Shown here in pieces: positions 1 to 10,623 of a stretch of 64,000 nt of DNA; within the stretch, counting starts at the first letter, position 1, and each line of letters starts with the position of its first letter. Source of the stretch: Ananas comosus (taxonomy: Eukaryota > Streptophyta > Magnoliopsida > Poales > Bromeliaceae); assembly GCF_001540865.1 (NCBI RefSeq), contig NC_033629.1, positions 9,979,873 through 10,043,872 of the forward strand, written 5' to 3'. The notes beneath the pieces were generated by a model. The model saw nothing but the letters and a program-made list of their open reading frames with translations. It was not told the origin of the DNA and did not search any database. The translations under genes were made by a program, and so were the position numbers.

Positions 1-990
1 TATCTGTTGGTAATATTGTTGGTAGGGTAATTTAGCACCAAACTGTTAATGGGGATCTCAACTGGTTAAGTTCTCGGAAGATAGTTTGGCATTTTACTTG
101 TATAAGTTGTCTAATTTCACTTATCAATATTTCTCTCAAAAAATATAAACTAGAATTGTCAAGCATTGTAATACTCTCATCATTTCTTAGGAGAATGAAA
201 AGATGGTAATAGTTCCTAAAATCCGAGTGCCCGCTTAAACTTATCATTTTTTCCGATCAATTTTTGACCAGCTTGAGCCTTATTTGCTTGACCCTATTGT
301 GGCTACTAGCTTTCTAGGATGTCCTAAATGTTGTTTAGTTGATTGATAATTTATGTTGCCGTTTCCATCTCCTTTTCTATCCTGGCTAGGAAAATTGATT
401 CAATCTGCTCAACAGCCTTCCATTCAATCTCTTTTTTCGAAACCAACCATCCAATTTTAAACAAAGGACCCCGATTCTCCAGATAGTATATTAGTTGGGG
501 TGGAGAGCTGATGTATGGATGCACTGGCTATAGTTTCTCCGATAAAAGGAAAGAGAAAAGTGAGATACCTTCTGTGTGCGTTGTTGCAGCGCTGTTGTCG
601 CTCAATATGATATTTCCTTCATTTGTGTGTAGGTGTTTAGGGTTTAGGGTTTAGGGCTTGTCCTCATGTTAGTTTTGTATCATAAGTTCTCAGAAGAGGA
701 TCATTTAGGTACAAGATAATAGACGTACGAAATTAAGTTTCTGAAGGGTAGAAATGAAAATTCAGATTTAATTCTAGGATCGACAAGGACGTGTTAGTCG
801 GTAGTTTGTGCAGGGGTATCTCAAGGATGTAACATCTTGAAGTTGTCATCTCTATGAATAACCTTTTTTTTTTTTCCCCCTTTTGATCGAATTAAGTAAC
901 ATAATCTTCTTTTTGTTCATTATACTTTTTTATTAGGACCATTCCATACTTGCGTTGACTAACCTTTGAGTGTTGTTTGAATCATTTCAG
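1..990 (+). other. Intron-like AT-rich sequence upstream of a terminal exon
   Basis: No open frame here looks like a real exon. The stretch ends in a pyrimidine-containing acceptor (TCATTTCAG, ending at 990) that leads into a short terminal exon, so I read it as the last intron of a gene whose body lies left of the window. It contains three perfect TTTAGGG units at 636-656 and a T-rich run near 865-890. Other coding exons of the same gene could be hidden if very short. Confidence 0.45.
636..656 (+). repeat. Short interstitial telomere-type repeat (TTTAGGG)x3
   Basis: Three perfect head-to-tail copies of the plant telomere heptamer TTTAGGG lie at 636-656. Such short runs (telo-boxes) occur in plant introns and 5' regions and need not mark an old chromosome end. 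Nothing else telomere-like surrounds it. Confidence 0.8.
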
Positions 991-1077
991 GAGATTGAAG
1001 AAGTAGACACAGATGAACATTACCAATCGAAGTCTGCTGTCGGTATTGTCGACATCACACTGAAGCAGGATCTTTGA
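991..1077 (+). CDS. Terminal exon of an unidentified protein gene (partial)
   Basis: An AG acceptor at 989-990 is followed by an open 29-codon frame ending in TGA at 1075-1077. The peptide is acidic at first (begins EIEEVDTDEHYQ) and ends VDITLKQDL. The following ~300 bases look like a 3' UTR (mixed composition, no long frame). I do not recognise the protein family; the acidic C-terminus alone is not diagnostic. The exon call rests on the splice site, the low-degeneracy peptide and the UTR-like tail, so confidence is moderate. The rest of the gene is outside the window. Confidence 0.5.
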   Translation, partial: EIEEVDTDEHYQSKSAVGIVDITLKQDL

Positions 1078-2410
1078 GTTTTGTGCCCTTGACCGGGCGA
1101 AATATAAATCACTTCATTTCTCCAACTAAAAGTTTACCCTGCTACTTTCTGGTGGCATTATGCTTTACAATGCTTTGTCTCCATTCTACGGGATCTTGGG
1201 GCACTTGTTTTGTGAAGAAGCTGCTTTGAGTGGTTTGGCTTGTACAGTGATCATTACTCCACGTATAACTCTGAAAGTTTTTGTAAAATGATGTCATATT
1301 TTGCTGCTAGCAATTAGATGTATTATAAAATTTCTATTATCACCTCTCTCTCTCTCTCGCAAAGAGGCTCTAATTGGATGTATGAAAATTTTATTCAGGA
1401 TATTCCATTGACATAATTTCGTTCATCAGTATGTATATATTTGAAGAGGCAATGTTGTATGTATGGACTAATTTCAATAGAGAGGATGCTACTAGTACAC
1501 CTGAGTAAATTTTGCGCCTACACGTTCAAGAATTTGGAAGATATTCTTAGATTTTTAATATTAAAAAGAAGAATTGATAAAACTAGTTAGAAAATTTTGT
1601 TCCTTAGATGGAGAGTGTGTAAGGTATGTAACTACTTTTCAGGTATAGATAGTATGGCTCTTTCTATTATATCACGATATTGTGAATTGGTCTAAACCTT
1701 TTGCTTTTCTAGTAAACATCTAAACTTAAGAAAGAATATATTGAGTAGTGACACTACTTCATAAATATTTAGTTATTATTTTTAATTTTATTTATATAAA
1801 ATATACATATATTATTGTTCAATATTATACTTAATTTATAAAATATTGATTTTTATATTATATTAAGTATATATAAGTTTCCTAATTTTACTTTTCTAAG
1901 ACTAATATATGCTAATAGAAAAAAAATTTGACTGACTCAAATGTTTCAGAATAATTTTTTAACTGATCAATTTAATAGAGTGAACTGAAACCATTTATAG
2001 ATTGAGTCATGATCGGACGGGTTGATTTCACCCGATTTTTGAATCTTTGCTTAGAGGGGTCTTTCACCTCTTGCTTCGTTTTTGTCAACGGGCCAAGTTC
2101 GAGATGAATTAATTTTAATTTTATTTTGGCCTGCAATTATTATTTCATACAGGGCAGAATATGACAGGAGTAGATTTTTGACCTAACAAAGAAAGAACGA
2201 TGTATTTCGCTTCTCACTCTATTTTCTTGACGGATCAAGATAGATTTGAAATGTGCTATATTTTTCTATACGTTTTATTCTCACAATCTCAACCCACCTT
2301 CATATTGGGAGCTGATCGGTGCAGAAGCTCCACCAACCCGGATCAATTTTCATCAATTTTCATTTTATTCGTGACCGTTAAGTAGCAAAGGGACCCTCTC
2401 TAGTCTCGCA
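1078..2410. other. Putative 3' UTR and AT-rich spacer
   Basis: The first ~280 bases probably belong to the 3' UTR of the preceding exon. The rest is AT-rich spacer with a short CT run (1345-1360) and no coding frame I would defend. No transposon ends with target duplications were recognised. Confidence 0.5.
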
Positions 2411-3825
2411 TTGTTTCGGTTTTCTCGCACTACAAAACGAGCCATGATCGAGAAAACACCCATGCCAGCCGCCTCGCCCGAGCCTCCTCTCGTCCCCACT
2501 CGACGCGCGCCCGCATCAACCCATACTCGCCGATACCACCATCCCCCCGCCGCCAAGCCCATGCCTCTTCCGGCCTACTCGCGCGCCTCGTCCGCTCCTC
2601 CCCCCTCCTTCCCCTCCGCTCTGCCTTGCCCACTCTTCTGCCTAATGCTCCGCTCGGCTCCCTCCTCCCCCGACCCGCCCCTTTTCCCTCATCTCCCTCG
2701 TCCGCTCCTGAGCGCCTCTTCATCCCCCCTCCTTGCCGCTCGCCCTCCTCGCCACCTCCAGCACCTGGCTCTCCGCCAGACGGCCCGAAATGAGTGCTCC
2801 TCCCCCACCCCCAACGTCGGCCAAGCCGGTGGTCCCTCCTCCACTGCCTCCTGCCTCCCGGCCTCCGTCCCACCCACGCCCAGTCCACTGTTCGACCGAA
2901 TGCCCCAGCACAGCGGAGGAGTGTTGCCGCCGTTCCCTTCAACGCCCTCGACTCTCCGCCTCGCCAGGTACTCGTCCTCGACCCACCGCCGCGCCCACGG
3001 CCTCCTCCTCTTCTCTCCAGCAATGCTCTCCGCCTCGGACCGCCCCGCGTGACACGGCGCATCCGCAGCGCGCGCCGCAATCAGCTCTGCACGAGCCTCG
3101 TCCACATGTACGCCAAGTGCGGGAGCTTGGACTCCGCGCGCCGGGTGTTCGACCGCGCGATGCCGGTCAGATACGCGTCCGCCTGGACGGCCATGATCGC
3201 CGCGCACGCCGGCAGCGAGGACGCCATCCACCTGTTCGACGAAGTGGTCGGCCGGGAAAAGCTCTCGCCCGACAGCTTGACCTTCACGTGCGCGCTCCAC
3301 GCCTGCGCCCACTCGGGCATGGCCGAGCGGGGCCTCAAGCTGTTCGACGAAATGCCGAGCGTGTACGGAATCAAACCGAGAATGGAGCACTACGGCGCAA
3401 TCGTGGATTTGTTAGGCCGCGCCGGGCACATAGACGTGGCGGAGCGCGTTGTGAGCTCGATGCCCTTCGAGCCTAACCACGCCGTGTGTGGCGCATTGCT
3501 CCACGCCTGGGCGCACAATGCTGACCCTGCTCTCGCAGAGAAGTTGGGGAAGCGCATATCGGAACTAGGATTAGGATTAGGATTAGGATTCGACGTAGGC
3601 GTTTCGAACTTGTACGCTATAGTTGGAAGGTGGGAGGAGGTTGGGGAGGTGAGGGATAGGATGGTGGAGAGAGGGGTGCAAAAGGAGAAGGGGTTTAGCT
3701 CGGTTGAGGTGAATGGGGAGGTGGTTAAGTTCTTGGTGGGAGATGTTAGGCACCCGTTAACGTTAGAGATATAGGATTTGTTGGAGAGGATTGGTGCAGT
3801 GATAATGGTGTTTGATGGATAGCCT
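2411..3825 (+). pseudogene. Decayed pentatricopeptide repeat gene (E subgroup)
   Basis: PPR proteins bind organellar RNA as arrays of ~35-residue helical hairpins; plant PLS-type members end in E motifs and act in editing or processing. In the frame open from 2794 to 3774 the downstream half is a clear PPR/E sequence: LVHMYAKCGSLDSARRVFDR, then AWTAMIAAHA, a GLKLFDEM block, HYGAIVDLLGRAGHID and an E motif with GDVRHPLTLEI. Upstream, PPR pieces sit in alternating frames: LFDRMPQ (near 2900), VPFNALDSP (near 2930) and LLFSPAMLSA (near 3000), implying at least three frameshifts. The E motif runs past the stop at 3772-3774 in the same frame (LLERIGAV) to about 3820; a TAT to TAG change would explain the stop. 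Only two or three recognisable PPR units remain. GC-rich, monocot-like third positions. Pseudogene is the best reading; a short residual protein is possible. Confidence 0.8.
3565..3590 (+). repeat. GGATTA hexamer run inside the PPR pseudogene
   Basis: Four near-perfect GGATTA units encode a Gly-Leu alternation in the E-motif region, where PPR proteins normally have one Gly-Leu pair. It looks like slippage expansion of an in-frame hexamer. Confidence 0.75.
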
Positions 3826-4304
3826 AGAAGGGAATTTAACTTTGGTTACCATATTAGGTAGAGGAAGACTTTAATTAACTCATCATCAACTTAAAAGAAA
3901 AGTTTTGGGGTTAGATTATAAGTTAGTTTCCTTTATGATACTAACAAATTGATCAAAGTTTTGCGTAACTCCTAACATAATGTATTTCCCATCAAATTGA
4001 TCTTTCCCTCTCTATAATATATTAAAAAAAAAAATTTAATGTGCTCGTGAAGGTATACTAATTGCAGTTACGAAGTGTAGTACTTAGCCTCTTGTGCTTA
4101 CTAATTTTTATAGGATCCACTGACGTCGAGTTAAATTGCTATTAACCTGACACTTTATTCTTCTGTGGAGCAGACACTTTTTTATGCTTCTCTCATCTAT
4201 CTCTCTCTCTTTTGCTTCCGTGAGAGTTCTACGGTTAATCTATTTTAGCGAACATTTTCTCTCCAACATCTGTACAGTTAATATAATACGTAAAAATTCA
4301 GTTC

Positions 4305-4740
4305 GTGTAATTGGCTTGAATTTGAAATTTAAAATCAAAATCTAAAATTGAGTTTAAAATTTGAATTCAAAATTTAAACCTGAATTTACCTTAAAAGTTA
4401 ATCCAAAAGTTGAATTTAAATTCAAATCTAAATTTAAAAATTTAAAATTTGAAAAGTTTGACTATAAAATTTGAGATTGAATTTGAATTTGACATTTTAA
4501 ATCAAATTGAAATTTTTATTTTGAAATTTGAAATCAAAATCTAAAATAAAATTTAAAATTTTATTCAAAATCTAAATTTCAAAATCTGAATTTGAATATA
4601 AATTAAAAATTAAATTTAAAATCTGAATTTAAATTTAAAATTTTAAAAATTGTCTTTATAATTTGAACTTGAATTTAAATTAAAATTTCATTTCAAATTT
4701 TTATGTTTATTTTTATTTTTATTTTTATTTTTATTTTGCC
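4305..4740. repeat. Low-complexity AAATTT/GAATTT tract
   Basis: About 430 bases are built almost only from the words AAATTT, GAATTT, TTTAAA and AAATTC in degenerate order, ending in a TTTTTA run (about 4705-4735). No period is strict. A second tract with the same vocabulary lies inside a MITE at 29095-29900. It separates the PPR remnant from the kinase promoter. Confidence 0.7.
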
Positions 4741-4773
4741 CCCTCCAAACCGTCGGCTTTGGATTCAACCGTT

Positions 4774-4780
4774 TATATAA
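4774..4780 (+). promoter_or_regulatory. TATA box of the lectin receptor kinase gene
   Basis: TATATAA lies about 170 bases upstream of the original kinase ATG (4949). Between them are a CT-rich leader and a GA microsatellite (about 4904-4940), a usual arrangement for a plant 5' UTR. Inferred from position and motif only. Confidence 0.5.
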
Positions 4781-4948
4781 ATGTTTCGGACAGTACCATC
4801 GTTAAATCATTTTTGCTTTCGTTTCTCCCCTCCTTCAATCAAAGATCGAACCCTCTTCTTTGACGCGACACCCGCACATCATCTTCTTCTTTTCTGATCC
4901 CGGGAGAGAGCGAGAGAGAGAGAGAGAGAGAGAAAGAGAGCGAAGGAG

Positions 4949-4977
4949 ATGGAGGAACCCCGCTCATCACTCTTTCC
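4949..4977 (+). pseudogene. First codons of the split lectin receptor kinase
   Basis: An ATG at 4949 opens nine codons and two bases (MEEPRSSLF then CC) that stop at the edge of the retrotransposon. The next kinase base is 11262, after the second copy of the TTTCC duplication. Joining 4977 to 11262 keeps frame and places a short N-terminal stretch in front of a hydrophobic signal peptide (residues from RRPGLAFLLCLLVLLLA onward at ~11266). This is the original translation start, now cut from its gene by 6.3 kb. Confidence 0.85.
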
Positions 4978-5630
4978 TGTAACGTCCGGCGAGATTCCGG
5001 TCGTCCGGCGAGATTCCGGCGAAGACCCTCAGTTGGAAGGCAGCTGCGGAAAGGGAAGACGAGTAAAGAATTAGGGCGGAAGGAGGGGAGGATCAGACCG
5101 AATCTACGATCAGCGAGAAAGAGTATTTAGTAGTAAGGAATAAGGAGTGGGAAGCGGGTTCGTAAGTGGCGGTTCGGGTACGGGTTCGGGCATTGACCGG
5201 CGCTCTGGACCCGACCGTTAGAAGAGTCTGGAGGACCCGACTGCAGCAGAGGCCAGCCCACTTCGGATTGGGCCCAATAGCTACTTTCTGTTATTTACTT
5301 TTGCGTAGAAGTCCTTCAGTTTTCCTTATTTTACATTTTATCACAGATCTGGATATTATATGTAGTATTGTAAACAGGAGATTATTATGAAAATAGAGAA
5401 TTAAGAGCTTCTCCTCCTTGCTCATCTTCCTCCTTACTCTATATCTCTCTAGCTTCTTCAACCCTTATCTCATCTAATTCTGTCTCCTCTTCTCTCAATC
5501 ACTCTTCATCTCTTCACTCTGATTGGTATTATCTTACGCTCGCGCTTGCAATTCACCGTCATCCTCGACGCCCTACTCGCCTCAGGAAATCTATTATCAC
5601 CGGCGGTTGCGTTCGAGTCAGGATATAACA
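4978..5630 (+). repeat. 5' LTR of the Gypsy element
   Basis: Begins TGTAACGTCC and ends GGATATAACA. Relative to the 3' LTR it keeps about 26 extra bases near 5215-5240, bounded by a short repeat of GGACCCGAC; loss in the other copy by recombination between those repeats fits. A small open frame begins at ATG 5523, the same ATG that opens the kinase fusion in the 3' LTR. Confidence 0.93.
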
Positions 5631-5634
5631 TATT

Positions 5635-5646
5635 TGGTATCAGAGC
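5635..5646 (+). other. Primer binding site (initiator tRNA-Met type)
   Basis: TGGTATCAGAGC starts four bases after the 5' LTR. It is the usual plant retroelement match to the 3' end of initiator tRNA-Met, which primes minus-strand DNA synthesis. Confidence 0.9.
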
Positions 5647-5849
5647 GCGATTCTGAGCACAGGTATCCCCACCATTGCCTTCTTGATTTAATTCTAGCAT
5701 CATACTTGCTGAATTATTATAGTAGCCATCGAATGTACCAAGGGTCAGGGAAATTGTCACTATTTCATCAATAAGGAAATAGTGACTTAGCTTCAGCTAG
5801 GCATCATCAGCTCCCTTGGAATTTAATTTTTGCCCATTACAAGATTGAG

Positions 5850-6692
5850 GTGAAAAGAGTCAATCGATTTAAATATAATAGTAAGAAGCAGGGGAAGAGC
5901 GTAGTGGGAGTAGAGATGGCTGAGGGCACCAGGTTGAAAGTGATCAATGACTATGTACAAGCCATAGAGAAAAGGGTACAGAGCATCACCTTGGAGTGCA
6001 ATGATAAGATGGACGAAAAATTAAAGCAATTCAACTTGGATTGCTCAAAGAAGTTTGGGGTACTGGCACAACAGTTGGATGAGATTCAACAGGAGAGCCA
6101 ACAAAGATACGAAGCTCTGCAAATTGAAGCAGCTAAGCGACATGAAGTCATGCTCCAGGAAAATGCTCGCAGACATGAGCAGCTACTCAAGATGTTCACT
6201 ACACAGCCTCAACCACCCAATTTCCAAGCCTCAGGATACACTTCAACTAGTTCTGCATCACTAACTATTAAAGAAGGAAGGCAACAGGATCAGAACCGCG
6301 CTGGGGGCAATGCAAACTACAATGCAAGAGAAGAGAGAGGAAAAGGATTGCTACCAAACCCTCACAGGTTACATGAGAGAGGAGAAGAGCACCAAGGAAG
6401 ATCCCAACATCACATACCTTATCCCAAGCTCGAATTCCCTACATTCCAGGGAGAAGAGCCGAGGGAGTGGAGCAGTCATTGTGAGCAATATTTTAGAATC
6501 TACCAAGTGCCGGAGCTTCAATGGGTTGAGATCGCCACAATGCATTTCACCGGAAGAGCACATAGGTGGAAGGAAGGGTATTTGATTGACAAACTTGATA
6601 TTACCTGGGAGGAGCTGGTGGAAGCTATCTGTAGGAGGTTCGACGGGTCCGACATGGGGCACATGATAAGAGAGTTTAATAAATTAACATAG
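5850..6692 (+). pseudogene. gag, N-terminal part, ending at an internal stop
   Basis: The frame is open from 5850; the ATG at 5916 (MAEGTRLKV) is the likelier start. A coiled-coil rich N-terminus (Glu/Gln/Lys-rich, about residues 30-110) is followed by a Retrotrans_gag core (YPKLEFPTFQGEEPREW, then MHFTGRAHRW and TWEELVEAICRRF). The frame stops at TAG 6690-6692 in the middle of the capsid domain, and the same frame resumes directly at 6702. A C to T change of a Gln codon would explain it. Gag forms the cytoplasmic virus-like particle. Confidence 0.85.
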
Positions 6693-6701
6693 ACCAGTAC
6701 T

Positions 6702-9290
6702 GTGGAAAGGTACCAGGAGAGGTTTGAAGAGTTAAGAACAAGGATGCTATACCTCAATCCTACCATTAGCGAAAGGCATTTTATTGAGAGTTACATAAGT
6801 GGCCTTAAGGAGGAGCTTGTACCTTTTATAGACCTTTCGCGACCAACTACTCTCGAAAAAGTATATGAGCAAGCAAAATTACACGAGCGAGCATTGGGCA
6901 TCATAATGAGGAAGAGTAAGGTGGCTTACAGAGCCATTGGGGAGACCCCACAAGGGAACAACACTCAGAAGACAGCCTCAACAGTTCATCAAAGATCTTC
7001 GAATCAGCCATATGGGATAAGCAAGCAATTGTTTGAACAGAGGCGTGCCGCGGGACTGTGTTACAAATGTGGGGAGAAGTACCAACCAGGGCATATCTGC
7101 CAAAACCGAACCCTCCTGCAGATATGTGCTAGTCCCGTGATCGACGAGATCTTTGATGAACAATTGATACCTACCGAAGAAGAAGAAGAGCACCCCAGCA
7201 ATGATGAAGAGGTAGAAGAGGTGGGAGTATCGGTGCACGCCCTCAGTGGACAGAACCTTCATGACACCATTAAGGTGCAAGGAGAAGTAAAGGGTAAGAC
7301 CCTAACTATTTTGGTAGATACTGGAAGTACCCATAGTTTCATCGATTACCAGGTGGCTCGAGAGGTTAAAGCAGAAATGGTGGCGGCTACCCCCCTGGCA
7401 GTGACAGTGGCTGATGGCCACAAGGTCATGAGTAAGCTCAAGTGTGCTAGCTTCCAATGGACCATGCAAGGGGAGCCATACCAAGCTGAACTGAGAGTTA
7501 TCAGATTAGACGGGTCAAGTATGATCTTGGGAATAGATTGGCTTAGGGCCTATAGGCAGGTTACTTTCGATTATAGTGATAACTCCGTGTCATTTAATAA
7601 GGAGGGCAAACAGACTGTACTGAGGGGAATAGCTGAGGGGTCCAAGGAAAGGGCATCGACAGCGGAACTGAAATCTATATCTGCCAAACAATGGTATAAG
7701 GCGGGGTTGGAGGGAAACTGCTGTGTTATTGGACAGTATTGTCCTACCCAGCTTGAGGGGCAAGAATCTAACATACCTCCACGAGTGCAAGAGGTGCTGC
7801 TTCAGTATGAAGGGGTTTTTCAAGAGCCACAAGGATTGCCCCCGCAAAGAGTAAGAGACCACAAAATCCCGCTACATCCTGGAACTGTACCAATAAGCAT
7901 AAGACCTTATAGGTACAGCCATGATCAGAAGGATGAAATAGAAAGGCAAATTCAGGAGATGCTAAGAACTTCCATCATCCAGCCGAGCTCAAGTCCCTAT
8001 GCTTCCCCGGTATTATTGGTAAAAAAGAAGGACGACAGTTGGCGACTATGCGTGGATTATAGGCAATTAAATAAGGCGACTATAAAAGACAAGTATCCGA
8101 TACCCTTAATTGATGATCTACTGGATGAGTTGGCAGGTTCCCGATACTTTTCGAAGATAGACTTGAGGTCCGACTATCACCAAGTAAGGATGGACAGCGA
8201 AGACATACACAAGACTGCTTTCAAAACCCATCGGGGACACTACGAATTCTTGGTGATGCCCTTCGGATTAACCAATGCCCCGGCGACCTTTCAAGCCATA
8301 ATGAATGAGGTATTTGAACCTTATTTAAGAAAATTCGTACTCGTTTTTTTTGATGATATACTTGTGTACAGTGAGGAGTTGGAAGAACATGCACAACACT
8401 TGGAAGTGGTTTTAAAGCTCCTGCAGGATAACCATTTGTTTGCTAAGAGAAGCAAGTGCTTCTTTGGGCAAAAACAGGTTGAGTACTTGGGGCATTTGAT
8501 CACTGAAACGGGAGTCGCTACTGATCCCAGCAAAATCGAGGCTATGAAGAATTGGCCTTTACCAACCACTGTGAAGGAATTGAGAGGGTTCTTGGGGCTC
8601 ACAGGCTATTATCGGCGCTTTATAAAAGGCTATGGAGGCATAAGTAAACCCCTTACTGAGATGCTTAAGAAAGATAAATTCAGCTGGAGCGAGGAGGCGA
8701 GGCAGGCCTTTGAGAAGCTTAAGGTGGTCATGACTACGGCCCCCATATTAGCTATGCCTAATTACGACCAGCCTTTTACTATAGAAGTGGATGCTTGCGA
8801 CAACGGGATTGGAGCAGTACTTACTCAAGAGGGAAGGCCCATAGCCTTCATCAGTAAGGCTATTTGCCAAAGGAACATGGGGTTGTCGACCTACAAGAAG
8901 GAGTTCTTAGCAGTGTTAATGGCTGTAGCTAAGTGGAAACACTACATTAGTACACGACCCTTCATCATCAAGACGGACCACGAAAGCCTTAAATACCTTT
9001 TGGAGCAAAAGATCACCACTGCGGTGCAACAAAAAGGCATGATCAAGCTGATGGGACTTGATTACTCCATACAATACAAGAAGGGAAGAGAAAACTTAGC
9101 TGCGAATGCCTTATCCAAAAGAAGGAGGCAAGAGGAAGGGTACAATCTGGCTATTATTGCTATTGTTCCTACTTGGGTACAAGAAGTTGTAGAGAGCTAT
9201 GAAGGGGATTCCCATCTGCAACAAATTATAGCTAAAGAACTGCTGAGCCCAGATTCGCAACCTAACTATACTTATGTTCGGGGGTATTAA
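6702..9290 (+). pseudogene. gag C-terminus, protease, reverse transcriptase and RNase H
   Basis: Continues the gag frame. In order: the rest of capsid, a zinc knuckle ([14 protein letters not shown], about 7060-7100), a retropepsin active site ([11 protein letters not shown], about 7315), the RT domain ([20 protein letters not shown] near 8010; catalytic FFDDILVYS near 8348, a common variant of YVDD), RNase H ([12 protein letters not shown] near 8788) and the link toward integrase. It ends at TAA 9288-9290 after a short G run, where one missing base puts the integrase into another frame. The lesion may be real or a sequencing error in the homopolymer. Confidence 0.93.
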
Positions 9291-9340
9291 AATACAAGGC
9301 CAGGATATATATTGGGCAGTCGGGAGACTTAAAAGCAAGG

Positions 9341-10594
9341 TTGTTGGATCATTTACATGCTTCAGCCCTAGGAGGACATTCAGGAATCACCCACACCTAT
9401 AAAAAAGCTAAGCAGCTGTTCTACTGGCCAGGGATGAAGAGTGACATAGAGAAGAAAGTTAAGGAGTGCGAAGTGTGCATCAAGAACAAGGTAGACGGAA
9501 CCCCCTATGCTGGTCTGTTACAACAATTGGCGATACCTGAGCAAGCTCGGCAGGAGATTAGTATGGATTTTATTGAGGCGTTACCCAAGTCGGAAGGGAA
9601 GGATACCATCCTAGTTGTGGTGGATCGACTTACTAAATACGCCCATTTTATCGCGCTCACTCACCCTTATACCGCTCCAGATGTTGCGAGGGTGTTCTTG
9701 GATGTGATATATCGTCTACATGGGTTACCCAAGAGAATAGTGTCGGATCGAGACAGGGTATTCACTAGTCAAGTCTGGCAAGATCTCTTCAAATTATTGG
9801 GGGTTAAACTGCGGATGAGCACGGCGTACCACCCGCAATCTGATGGGCAGACCGAAAAGGTCAACAGATGCCTAGAAACCTATCTACGATGCATGAGTTT
9901 CCAGTACCCCCACAGATGGCATAAGTGGTTGGCGTTAGCGGAGTGGTGGTACAACAACTACCATTCCGCCTTGGGAATGACCCCATTCCAAGCCTTATAC
10001 GGGTTTCCCCCACCCGCCTACGCAGTGGTAAATCTAGAGATGGAAATTGGACCAACTGTGAAAGAATGGAATCGGGAAAGGGAGACTATGATACAAATGC
10101 TCAGGGAGAGACTCAAAGAGGCCCAGAATCGGATGAAGCAAAACGCCAACAATGGCAGGGTGGACAAAGAATATGTAGTAGGGGAGATGGTATACCTAAA
10201 ATTACAACCTTACCGACAGAGTAGCGTAGCATTGAGGAAGAACATCAAGCTCACAGCCAGGTATTATGGGCCTTTCAAAGTCATAGCTCGGATAGGTTCC
10301 GTTGCCTACAGACTTCAACTGCCCGACGGTTCGAAGATCCATCCCGTGTTCCATGTGTCCCTCCTCAAGCGTGGAACGCCCTCCGCGGTCCAAGCTGTGC
10401 CCACTATGCCCTTAGTGGGTGAAGAAGGACAGATACTCGCCAAGCCAGAGAAGATCCTTGATAGGAAGATGGTTAAGAAAGGAAACCGCGCCGCGACAAG
10501 GGTGTTGGTTAAATGGAGCAACTTGAGGGAGGCGGAGGCTACTTGGGAGGATTACTGGAACCTCCGAGCTCAGTTTCCGGACTTCGACCCTTGA
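9341..10594 (+). pseudogene. Integrase with chromodomain-like C-terminus
   Basis: The frame is continuous from about 9283 in the shifted register; the first ATG-like position is 9341. It has the HHCC zinc region (HASALGGHSG to CEVCIKNK), the DDE core (MDFIEALP near 9564, VSDRDRVF near 9740, QSDGQTEKVNR near 9836) and a GPF-type region (RYYGPFKVI). The last 50 residues (LVKWSNLREAEATWEDYW) match chromodomains of plant chromoviruses, which guide integration to marked chromatin. Stop at 10592-10594, 17 bases before the polypurine tract. Confidence 0.92.
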
Positions 10595-10610
10595 GGACAA
10601 GGGTCGACTG

Positions 10611-10623
10611 AAGGGGGAGGGGG
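10611..10623 (+). other. Polypurine tract
   Basis: AAGGGGGAGGGGG abuts the 3' LTR exactly and would prime plus-strand synthesis. Confidence 0.9.

Noticed and set aside
636..656. Ancient chromosome-end fusion
   Set aside because: Only three telomere units, no degenerate flank; short telo-boxes are common in plant genes.
2430..3390. Minus-strand frames of 216 and 233 codons over the PPR locus
   Set aside because: They are Arg/Gly-rich mirror frames of GC-rich PPR sequence on the plus strand, with no domain.
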